A stretch of DNA of 64,000 nt from NCBI GenBank assembly GCA_031841125.1, contig CM063110.1, positions 21,137,626 to 21,201,625 on the forward strand, read 5' to 3'. This document shows, one piece after another, positions 54,535-63,300 of the stretch. The notes below the pieces were generated by a model, which worked only from the letters and a program-made list of their open reading frames with translations, searched no databases and was not told where the DNA came from. The stretch comes from Acanthococcus lagerstroemiae. Its lineage: Eukaryota; Arthropoda; Insecta; Hemiptera; Eriococcidae. Position 1 is the stretch's first letter; each line of letters opens with the position of its first letter. The translations under genes and the position numbers were made by a program.

Positions 54535-55625
54535 CTGGTTCGTCTTTTCCTCGATATCAACGACGTGATAATCGTCATGAATTACATACGTATCTGGCCA
54601 AAAGTAATAACCGAATAGTTCCTGTAGATAATTCGATGGTCGTACCCTACAATCCCTACCTATTGAAACGTTTCAACTGTCACATTAATGTGGAGTACTG
54701 CGCTTCTGTAATGAGCATTAAGTATATCCACAAATATATTCATAAGGGCCATGATAGAGCTCGCATAGTTGTATCGCATGTAGAACAGAGTGGCTCCAGT
54801 CGTAATGAAATCCAAGAATTTTTAGATACACGATTTGTAACTGCAATGGAAAGTGCTTGGCGAATTTTAGAACTGCCAATGCATGACAGAAGTCACTCCG
54901 TTAATCGACTACCTGTTCATTTACCAGGACAGAACCCTCTTCTGTTTACAGAGGGAAATGAACGAGCAGCTCTGTCATCAAACCAATCTAAAACAAAATT
55001 GTTAGCTTGGTTTGACTTGAATCGAATAGATTTAGAGGCCCGAGCTTGGAATTATGCTCAAATCCCGCAGCATTATACATGGAATGTAAAAGAAAGAAAA
55101 TGGTGTCGACGACGAAATGTTGGGGTAACCCGTTTAGTTTCTCGTTTATATTCCGTTTCTCCACGTGACGTTGAAAGGTTTCACCTAAAATTACTATTAA
55201 ATAAAATTCCAGGGGCTACATCGTACGAATGTCTCAGGACTATTAATAACCAAGAGCATTCTACATTTCAGGAAGCGGCTAGGGCAGCTGGGTTGGTAAA
55301 GTCGGAAACAGAAATGTTCGAAGTCATGGAGGAAGCGAGTAATTCTTTGATGCCTCAACAACTTCGTCATTTTTTTGTTTATATGTTAATTAGCGGCATT
55401 GATGTACCAGGATCTGAAATGTGGGAAAAATTCAGCAGAGTGTTATGCGAAGACACTACCACCACAAATCAAGGTTTAATGCATATTGAAACAATTCTCC
55501 AAAAGGAAGGTTTCACCTGTTCTGATTTCGGTCTGTCACTTCCCAGTAACATAGATGAACCTACGGTAATTGAGGATGAGGACAGTCTGACCATTGATGA
55601 ACATAAAAATAAATATGAGTCGATG
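54511..55625 (+). pseudogene. Helitron Rep, Y2 part (other frame, cut by insertion)
   Basis: Within the frame 54465-55712. After the shift it continues with 'FPRYQRRDNRHE', then 'VVPYNPYLLKRFNCHINVEYCASV' and 'SIKYIHKYIHKGHD', which contains the two catalytic tyrosines (codons at 54723 and 54735, spaced four residues). Next come 'FLDTRFVTAMESAWRILELPMH', 'LLAWFDLN' and the link region to the helicase. Everything after codon ATG 55623-55625 in this frame belongs to the inserted element. The helicase half resumes at 63301. Confidence 0.88.
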
Positions 55626-55670
55626 CCCGTTGAAGATTTTGATGTGCGTATCCAAGTGGAACGCATTCGG

Positions 55671-55925
55671 AAAACCACTTCCACTACTACATTGATGAGC
55701 TCTATATATTAAAACAGGGTTAGATGCAAGAGTGGTAGTAAGCGTTCGTGGACAATTCGCGTTGTGGAATTCCCACTTTAAAATGTACACCAAGGATCTA
55801 TGTATTGGCGAGCGCATTCAGGTGGATATACATTTGTAAAACCACTACCACTACTACATTGATGAGCTTTATGATGAAAACCGGTTTAGATGTGTGGGTG
55901 GTAGTGACAGTGAGCATTCCCGGAC
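55671..55925. repeat. ~167-bp tandem duplication at left end
   Basis: 'aaaaccact.ccactactac' and 'attgatgagct.tat' occur at 55671 and again at 55838, with the following 'gtggtagt...gcgttc.tggaca' also repeated. Confidence 0.8.
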
Positions 55926-56227
55926 AAAATCTGCGTGGTGGAATTTCAACTTTAAAACCACAACATAACCGCTACCCCACCGTTTCTGCACTTGTACTAT
56001 GACGACCAATCAAAACGTTTCTGTTGAAAACGGTTGATATTTCAAACAAAACAGAATTACCTACTAATGCGCTTGATACTGATAACGTGATAACTATATC
56101 ATTCGGTTGTTTGGTGTTACTTTTCAGTTTTCGAATAATTATCAGAAAGTTTTGAGTGTTGTTTTCAATTTGCAATTTAAGAGAACTAAGTATTCAGTGT
56201 TTTGTCGATTGCATTTCCTAAATACCT

Positions 56228-56332
56228 ATGTCGCATAAAAGATCAAATGTTGGAGAATTCTACAATCCATTCCAACAAAAGTTCGTGGAAAAAAAGCAAA
56301 CATTCTGCAGCGAGAGGTCTTTTGGTGACCAG
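56228..56332 (+). other. Candidate first exon of the 55626-63298 element
   Basis: ATG at 56228 opens 35 codons ('MSHKRSNVGEFYNPFQQKF...') ending at a consensus donor CAG|GTAAGG. It lies just outside the Ginger element. No domain recognised. Simple splicing to the acceptor-like site at 59700 would be out of frame, so the gene model is incomplete. Confidence 0.25.
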
Positions 56333-56734
56333 GTAAGGCTTGAAAAATTTTGTAATATCCTTGTTATGTAGTAAGTACTAAGCTCGAAATGTACAGATCC
56401 GGAATGGTACAAGCATTTTTGTACTGTGCGCGAATCGAACGACCCACTTCTATCTGAACCTGAGATATCAGACTTAATACAATTAATACTGTACCGTTCG
56501 CGATTAGTGTACCTAACAACTTGTAGGAAATAAATAACATTGTGGGTACAGAATATATTGTACAAACCCTGGAATAGATTGTATTTGTATGTAATAATCT
56601 CTTATTGCCCTTTACATGGTTCAACATGATAGTTCTTATAGTGCAGTGACCAACGTTGGAGGTGTGCATCATTCTCATGCAATCACTTTATTCGAAAGGG
56701 GTTGTAATTTAGCATACAGTTTTTGCAGAAGCTA

Positions 56735-57229
56735 ATGCTAGGGGTCAAGTCGACTTGATCGATGTGCAGTCATAGAAATGGCCAGTTTCAATTTATCGTG
56801 AATTATCAAGATCACCAGGTTAAATTTTTACACTTATGTGCTCTCAAAAAACGAAGACCGCTGCAGAAGTTGCTTACAATTTAATTGACATTTTTTATGG
56901 ATTCAGTGCCCCCTCCCTGTTACAATCTAATAATTATCACGAATTCGTAAATGCCATTATCAGTGATTTGGAACTGTTATGGCCGGGTCTCAAGACTGCA
57001 TAATAGTAAACCTCGGCATTCTCAAAGTCAGAGAGGTATCAAACAACCAAACCGCGATGTTGAGGAAATGGCGAGAGCTTGGATGATTGACAATGGTTTG
57101 ACTGCCTGGGCTGATGAATTATGTACGTTTCGTCCAAATTTCAAAAAAATAAGTTACCCCTCAGGAATTAAACAATCCCCTTTTGAGGCGCTGTTTGACA
57201 GGAAAGCGAAATTGGAAGTATCAGTGTGA
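56735..57229 (+). pseudogene. Gypsy/KRBA2-like integrase core of the Ginger element
   Basis: Reads 'ARGQVDLIDVQS' (first Asp), then 'FQFIVNYQDHQVKFLHLCALK', a shift, 'TAAEVAYNLIDIFYGFSAPSLLQSNNYHEFVNAII' and 'LELLWPGLK'. The second catalytic Asp lies in 'LQSDNG' in intact relatives and is Asn here. The frame 56951-57229 follows, with 'KPRHSQSQRGIKQPNRDVEEM' (in relatives 'HSQSQGSVERANRD', with the catalytic Glu; here replaced by Lys/Gln), 'AWMIDNGLTAWADEL' and 'GIKQSPFEALF'. This family includes vertebrate KRBA2 and Ginger transposases. Frameshifts and lost catalytic residues show it is dead. Confidence 0.82.
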
Positions 57230-57260
57230 TGGAAGTTACATGAGAAACGACCTCAATACA

Positions 57261-57282
57261 AAAAAAAAAAAAAAAAAAAAAA
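57261..57282. repeat. Poly-A run
   Basis: About 23 A immediately upstream of the hairpin block. Confidence 0.9.
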
Positions 57283-57835
57283 ACTGCTTTCGCAAGCGAA
57301 AGCAGTACCGACTTTTCGGCCTTCGGCCGAAAAGCACTCGGAACTCGCTTCGCTCGTTCCTCGCAGTAATACCGATACGTACTCGGAACTCGCTTCGCTC
57401 GTTCCTCGCGAAATCGAGACACTGTCGACACGTTTTAAGTGGTAAACGTTTTAGAAAACGCAAATGTCGACAAGGGCTAGTGGTATTCGGCCGAAATGTT
57501 TAAGGCCATTCACGTTTTAAAAAACGCAACTCTCGACAGAGAATAGTATTATAAAAACTGCTTTCGCTTCGCGAAAGCAGTACCGACTTTTCGGCCTTCG
57601 GCCGAAAAGCACTCGGAACTCGCTTCGCTCGTTCCTCGCAGTAGTAGCGAAAAGTACTCGGAACTCGCTTCGCTCGTTCCTCGCGAAATCAAGACACTGT
57701 CGACACGTTTTAAGTCGTTAACGTTTTAAAAAACGCAAATGTCGACAAGGACTAGTGGTATTCGGCTGAAATGTTTAAGGCCATTCACGTTTTAAAAAAC
57801 GCAACTCTCGACAGGGAATAGTATTATAAAAATAT
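57283..57835. repeat. Hairpin-dense tandem block, two 274-bp units
   Basis: Units start 'actgctttcgc' at 57283 and 57557 and are nearly identical. Each holds several short perfect hairpins with tiny loops: 'ctgctttcgc…gcgaaagcag', 'ttttcggccttcggccgaaaa' and 'gaactcgcttcgctcgttc' (twice). Each also has two 'cgttttaaaaaacg' palindromes and 'gtcgaca' words. No protein is encoded. The block begins straight after the poly-A run. Confidence 0.9.
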
Positions 57836-58022
57836 AAAACTACCCGGCTATCAAAATTAGAGTTCGTATAAATTTGAAATCGATACATTCAAGGCGGAAA
57901 CGTGTAAGACCGAAACATTTGTATAATACAACAAAACTACGCGGCTATCAAAATTTGATTTCGTATAAATTAAATCCCAAACAACATCGAGTACATAAGT
58001 CGCCTTGCGCTTCTTATGCTGA

Positions 58023-58305
58023 ACTTAAATTGAGGAAACTCGTGAACGACTCAACCGATTGTCATCAAACTTTCACCAATACAACTTCGAGTACTTCTCT
58101 ATAATGTACCAAAATTTGGAATCAAATGATTCGATAGTTCCTGAGATTTTTTTGCCACAAATTTTGTCCTCAAGGAAAACTCACGAACGGCTCGACCGAT
58201 TGCCTTCAAAAGCTTATTTTAACAACTTCAAGTACTTCTCCATAATATACCAAAATTTGGAATCAATTGATTCAATAGTTTCTGAGATTTTCTTCCCACA
58301 AAATT
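58023..58305. repeat. ~147-bp tandem duplication
   Basis: 'actcgtgaacgactcaaccg' (58037) and 'actcacgaacggctcgaccg' (58179) each start a copy ending '..gatagttcctgagatttttttgccacaa' or a close variant. Confidence 0.8.
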
Positions 58306-58323
58306 AAGGTGTACATATATAAA

Positions 58324-58325
<2 letters not shown>

Positions 58326-58382
<57 letters not shown>

Positions 58383-58418
58383 CCTATATATATAAACCTA
58401 TATATATATATATAAGGA
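58326..58418. repeat. (TA)n microsatellite
   Basis: About 27 TA units followed by two shorter 'aacctatatata' blocks. Confidence 0.95.
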
Positions 58419-58965
58419 AACCTGAAATTCAGCCACTATTACAGTCGTGTTCTAAACACTCTGAAACGCAAAAAAAACATTGCCCCCGCCCCCAACTTCA
58501 CAACTGTGACGAGTGTAATACCTCCCTTTTCTTCGAAAAGTCGGTAAAAAGAGAACAGTTCGTCTTCAAACGATAATGTAATGCTGGAAAAGCTATACGT
58601 ACTTCCATCAAGAGGAATCTAGATGAGGGATACTATAATTACTATAATGGCTGTATATCTCTATTTTCTTCTTTGTCAGCTTTTGGTCTTATTGGTACAA
58701 ACTTTTCATACATTTCGCAAATGGTACAGCATTATTTGTACCTAGTCCGATATTTCGGGTTCAGTGCAAATAAGTTGGTCGTTCGATTCGCGCATGGTAC
58801 AAAAATGCTATACAATTCCCGATCTGTACAATTTCGGGTTTGGTACGTAACATCCTGACCGTTATCTGTGAGAAGATATACCCTTCCTCGTTAAAGAGCA
58901 TTATTGTTGTAACTATGTATAATATATTGTAGTTTCTGCCTTCTATAATTGGTGGACAGGTATTT

Positions 58966-59590
58966 GGGTGATTCCATATTGAATTTCCAGCTAAGAATTT
59001 GTAAAAAATGTAATACTTAATATAAGTAGTTGTATCTAATGTTGGCCCCATTACATTCAGCTACATGTATCAAATATTCTCCGCATATTTACCCAATGGG
59101 AAAAGGAAAATGGCAATTTTGTTCTTAAGCGTGGACATAAAATAGGTATGTTCAACGTGGACACTCACATATTTCTTGTATCCACGACGAAAGACGTGAA
59201 TCTTTCGACACTTAGAAGCAGTCTGTAGAAACAGCCTCTAAATCTTCTTTGTGCAGAGACTACTTTCCTAGATGAATTGTAGGTACTTTGTAAAACTGTG
59301 ATCTGTAAGATTGTAACCTATATTGCCGCTGTGTGATCATACAGCCTCATCTTATCGCACTATGTAAACGTGAAAAATTTGTCTTTCAACGTGGACATCA
59401 ATTTTTTATGACTCTATACCCCCCCCCCCCAAAAAAAAAAAAAGAAAAATCAAATTTAAGCCTGCCCGTCGTCGGAATACGGTTTTCTCAGTGCTCCTAG
59501 TATCGATTTCAACGAAAATACATTTGGAAAGTGAACCTCGTTTTTTTGTTTTTGTCCACGTCGAATTGTCTAATTTTCAGAGAATCACCC
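58966..59590. mobile_element. MITE with GGGTGATTC ends
   Basis: Ends GGGTGATTC (58966-58974) and GAATCACCC (59582-59590), flanked by ATTT on both sides. Internal words 'caacgtggac' (59153, 59398) and the complementary 'gtccacgt' (59564) are subterminal repeats. No ORF. It contains the C/A run at 59420-59442. Confidence 0.5.
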
Positions 59591-59703
59591 ATTTACTGTC
59601 TTGAGCATTATGGTATGCCTTCCCTTAGGAGATATCACAAATTTATTATTTGTCTGTTATTCCATTTATTATCTCCTAATTTGCGCATATTCATTTTGCA
59701 GAA

Positions 59704-60054
59704 ATAGCATCAACTATCACCAAAAATGTATCCGAAACCTTGAATATTGTTCAGGAATGGATCAGAAATAAGCGACGGGGCACAAAAATACGAAATGACC
59801 AACGAAACAGTGCACAACCACGACCATGTATAAAAAAAGGCGGACGAATAGTTCAACACAGCCGGACATTCGTTTCCAAATTTGAATCAAAGTCAAATAT
59901 CTTCGTTACTGCGCACCCTCTCACTTCCTCAAAACATCATACCTTGCAAACAATAGTGACATTAGATGGTCCGTCCATCTCATCAAATTCCAGAATAGGA
60001 TGTATACAATACTTTAGAATTTTTAAAAAATTTAAATTGTTTTTTAATGAATGA
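59704..60054 (+). other. Unidentified ORF in the 55626-63298 element
   Basis: Open from just after an acceptor-like site (…tcattttgcAG, 59700-59701). It reads 'IASTITKNVSETLNIVQEWIRNKRRGTK' and then polar sequence to a stop at 60052. The first part could be a helix-turn-helix-like segment of a transposase, but no family is recognised, and the later part looks degraded. Confidence 0.25.
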
Positions 60055-60059
60055 TTTTT

Positions 60060-60916
60060 TTTATATTTTAAATAATATTTCAGGGTATCTACACCTATTG
60101 ATAAGCAGTTTGGTTCTCGCACTGAGCTTGTCATACGTTCATGGTTTTGCCCGCTTCACGCTTATTAACTGTTCGGTTTCTTTCAGAACTTCCGCAAACT
60201 GATTGTACGAGTCCTACAGGTCCGCCGCCCGTGTTGGTTCTATCCTATTTTTGGACGCCATTCCTTTGCAGTTGTAATGTAAAATTTGTAAGTCAGTCTT
60301 GCTCTCTCTACTATCTCATATATATTTTGGGACAAGTGTTTTGTAAATTAGCTCAACCATTTCTTTGGAGAGGTGCTCGTCTATGAAAATCAACTGGGGA
60401 GCCAGCTCAGATTACCTGGCCATTCAGCTTTTCCTTCTTATAGTTTTCTACCGGGTCTTATTTGACCCCATTCTTACTATTCAGTCTAACAATCATTGTT
60501 AAGGTCTGATTTCTTGAAGGCAGCCCTTGTACTGCCCAGAAATAGTAGTCTTGGAGCTCTACCTCAAGGTTTTCTGTCGCCTTATTAAATATTTTCTTCA
60601 CATCTTCTGACTCCTGGTACAGAATGCCATTAATTATGACATTGTTTTCTTGCTTTATTGCAGAAATAGACTTTAAAAAAAACTTCTAAATTCGAGTACA
60701 TGTAACGTTTATCTTTTTTGTTGTTTCAGTTGTATGAGATGTGTAGTGAGTTTATTCTGTCTTGATATTCATTTTCTTTTTTAACATACATATTTACTTT
60801 TTTGATGTACCATGTGCATATGTGTTACCGGAAATGTTGATTGTTCAAAGATTACAAAAACGCCTAGTCCATCCCACGAGTTCCTAAAATGACCAGATCA
60901 TGACTATAATGACTAG
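60060..60916. other. Unassigned sequence
   Basis: No recognisable protein. 'accgggtcttatttgacccc' near 60450 is a small imperfect palindrome. Confidence 0.4.
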
Positions 60917-61074
60917 CAGTGGCGCAAATACGGGAGAACCCCCCCCCCCCAACCTCTTATAAGTTTATTTTTTGTTCATTTAATGAAAATTGAACATAGT
61001 GAAAAAATACCTACTTTTTATTCTATGATTTCAGCCCCCCCCCCTCCCAGAAGGAACGATTAGTTACGCTACTG
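60917..61074. mobile_element. hAT-like MITE (158 bp)
   Basis: Ends CAGTGGCGCAAATA and the complement of CAGTAGCGTAACTA. The 8-bp flanks are atgactag (60909-60916) and atgacaag (61075-61082), one mismatch. Two C-runs inside. No ORF. Confidence 0.85.
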
Positions 61075-61467
61075 ATGACAAGGACGTAATAACGTGTATT
61101 AAAGCTGGCCTAGGCTGTCTTGTGAGTGCCGGAGAGGTAGTAGGTACTATCAATCTTGAGGACAAAGAATGACTCAGTAGTGAAAATGAACAAAAAAATA
61201 GTTTATGCTTTTACATGCTTGTATTACGTTGGTAAGAAAAACCATCTAAAATAATTGTAGAATGAAGCACAATATGACGTTTTATTCTACAGATGAGAGG
61301 AAAGCACGAACAAGAAGAAATCTGGAACATCCGAAACGTATAATGAGCTATCACGTTTTCAGTTATCGTTGAGCCGTCAGTGTAGAAACGCGCATGCGCG
61401 GGAACATATTATAGAACAGGTGTTTTGTCTAAAATTCCCTAGACATTTAAAATTTCATAAATCCCAC

Positions 61468-61543
61468 TAGTGACGTGTCCAAGAAAAGGGTCTTAGTGGT
61501 AAGTGAACATTCAGGCTCTTTTCTTGTGACATGTCACTCTTCT
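61468..61543. mobile_element. Short palindromic MITE
   Basis: Arms 'agtgacgtgtccaagaaaag' and the complement of 'agtgacatgtcacaagaaaa' enclose a ~35-base centre. Related in its core to the 15756-15888 palindrome. Confidence 0.7.
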
Positions 61544-61803
61544 GTTCTTTAAAATCACGTTAAGCAGTCACTTTAGCTCCTAAAAACTGTGATTAAAATC
61601 GTACTTGACCATCATCTGTAGAATAAATTTATAAAATTACTCGTAAATTTTCGAAACTTCTGCCATATTTTTAAACTTTAGATTAATTACTGTTAGATCT
61701 TTCAAACTTGAATTCGGTAATATGTAGTTTACACGAATGTTATAAAGAAGGTATACTAATTTGGTGCGATAGGTACACCTATAGTCATTTCAAAATGCAA
61801 TTA

Positions 61804-62170
61804 GGGGTCGTTCATTAATTACGTACAGCCCCCGGGGGGGGGGGGGGTAAAAATCTCTACATAGCCTTACTGAGAAGGGGAGAGGTAGAAGCCATTCTTA
61901 CGTAATATTTTATTACGTAATTTTTAATGTAGCCACCACTCAGGCGACACATTTTCTACATGCAGCCGCTAAAGATGAGTAAATACACATACAGTGAAAC
62001 CTGTTGAACCTTTTCAAATGATGTTAATTTATTTTAAAGCTTTTTAGGAAAATGCATGAAAAAATCACATAATAAGGGGGAAGGGGTTCAGTTAATCTTA
62101 TGTGTCCTTACAGGGGGGTAGGAGGTCAAAAACGGCCAAAATCATCCTTACATAATTAATGAATGACCCC
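61804..62170. mobile_element. MITE with TTA duplication (Harbinger-like, 367 bp)
   Basis: Ends GGGGTCGTTCATTAATTACG and the complement of GGGGTCATTCATTAATTATG, flanked by TTA on both sides (61801-61803, 62171-62173). A TWA duplication suggests PIF/Harbinger-type mobilisation. A G-run lies at 61835-61847. Confidence 0.8.
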
Positions 62171-62580
62171 TTAATCCACGTTTGCATATGTTCAAATGTG
62201 CCCAGAAGTTGTGATCAAACGAAACTGTATATGCAAAGTACTAGTGCGCAGAGGTATACTAGACACTGCCTGCTCCTGATTAGGAATTAACGAATAGGCC
62301 TACTCAATTTTGCGAATTTCAAGATTTCCTAAATTATTACGGAATTCAAGTTATTAGTTACTATCCCTCGTTCCTAAAACCCAACGACAGTGATGTTATT
62401 GCCTGGACATTCTCAAGTTTTCCGTAATTTTCGACACTTCCGGTAACACAAATACAATACTATTTTCTGTACAAGCTCGTTCTCTCCTCTTTGATGCCGA
62501 ATTCTGTTATGGAAATATTCTGATGTAATAAAGTACTTTTCATTTATAATTAATAAATTTTTTATTATGTCCTGAATTGT

Positions 62581-62736
62581 CAGGGGCGGATACAGAAAAT
62601 AATTTCGGGGAGGGGGAGGGGTCCGAATGAAAAATGGTATAGACGAAACATAATAGCTTTAGGTCACTATAGACAGATTTAAATGTTTGGTATTTCATGG
62701 GGGCGAACTCCCCCCCCCCCTCTGTATCCGCCACTG
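62581..62736. mobile_element. hAT-like MITE (156 bp)
   Basis: Ends CAGGGGCGGATACAG and the complement of CAGTGGCGGATACAG. The 8-bp flanks are tgaattgt (62573-62580) and taaattgt (62737-62744), one mismatch. Confidence 0.88.
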
Positions 62737-62809
62737 TAAATTGTGCATAGTGGCATAACGTGCATAAGAATACTGCCATATGTATGCGCGAAAACTTTAG
62801 CTTGCGTAG

Positions 62810-63298
62810 TGGTTTCGCACACGTAATGTAATGGTACGGCGTAGTTGGAAACAAGTGATCCGTGAGCGCATTTCCACTACAAATAAATGTGTTCTTGGGG
62901 AAGCACCACTGCCAAACGCATTCCATGCGTGTGCGTTTCTTTTGAAAAGACAATAGTTCGTAGTGGCATTACCACTCTGATACGTGCACGCAGAGCAACT
63001 ACATTTTCATATTTTAATGTGAAAATTTTCAAGGGGGTAGTGGTACGACGTAGTGGGAAACAAGTGGTCCGTGAGCGCAGTTCTACTACGAAGAAATCGA
63101 CGTAGTGGGAAACAAGTGGTCCGTGAGCGCAGTTCCACTACGAAGAGATATGTCGTCGGCGTAGCGCCACTGCCATCCGCATTCCATGCGTGTGCGTTTT
63201 CTTTGAAAAGACAATGGGTCGTAGTGGCATTTCCACTCTAATACGTGTACGCAGCGCAACTAGATTTTCATGTTTTTAGTGGGGAAATCTTCAACGGG
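62810..63298. repeat. ~250-bp tandem duplication at right end of the 55626-63298 element
   Basis: 'gtagt.ggaaacaagtg.tcc' to 'gtagtggca.t.ccactct.atacgtg.acgca' occurs at 62838-63010 and again at 63100-63262. A 52-base sub-repeat ('cgacgtagtgggaaacaagt') is additionally doubled at 63047 and 63099. The outermost copy ends in the terminal inverted repeat. Confidence 0.85.
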
Positions 63299-63300
63299 TG

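Larger units (their letters stand above)
56362..58852 (+). mobile_element. Ginger-type DNA transposon (2491 bp) with gypsy-like integrase
   Basis: Inverted ends of about 170 bp begin TGTTAYGTA (56362-56370; complement at 58844-58852) and share 'CGAAAT.GTACAGATC.GGAAT.GTA' and 'GCGCGAATCGAACGACC'. The perfect 4-bp duplication TCCT flanks it (56358-56361, 58853-58856). TGT-starting ends, a 4-bp TSD and a gypsy-like integrase match the Ginger superfamily. The gene is decayed, and the right half is filled by a hairpin-rich tandem repeat, another duplication and a (TA)n tract. Confidence 0.85.
55626..63298. mobile_element. Unclassified inverted-repeat transposon with duplicated ends (~7.7 kb with inserts)
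   Basis: Interrupts the Helitron gene between Rep and helicase. Ends are CCCGTTGAAGATTT at the left and its exact complement at the right; beyond that the ends are only loosely alike (GTGGAA, TGCGTA words). Flanks ATGC/GTGC could be a 4-bp TSD with one mismatch. The left end holds a ~167-bp tandem duplication and the right end a ~250-bp one. It contains a Ginger element, five MITEs and two unidentified coding-like segments (56228-56332 and 59704-60054). No known transposase could be assigned. Confidence 0.65.

Noticed and set aside
55749..56002. Short ORF with 'TTTTTLMSFMMKTGLDVW'
   Set aside because: Lies within the duplicated left end of the 55626-63298 element and mirrors the DNA duplication.
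57168..57503. ORFs of ~75-106 aa on both strands with 'RSEFRVRIGITARNERSEFRV'
   Set aside because: They are by-products of the hairpin-rich tandem DNA block, symmetric on both strands.
56228..59710. Two-exon transposase joining 56332 to 59702
   Set aside because: The simple splice gives an immediate stop (phase mismatch). At least one further exon or a different site would be needed.
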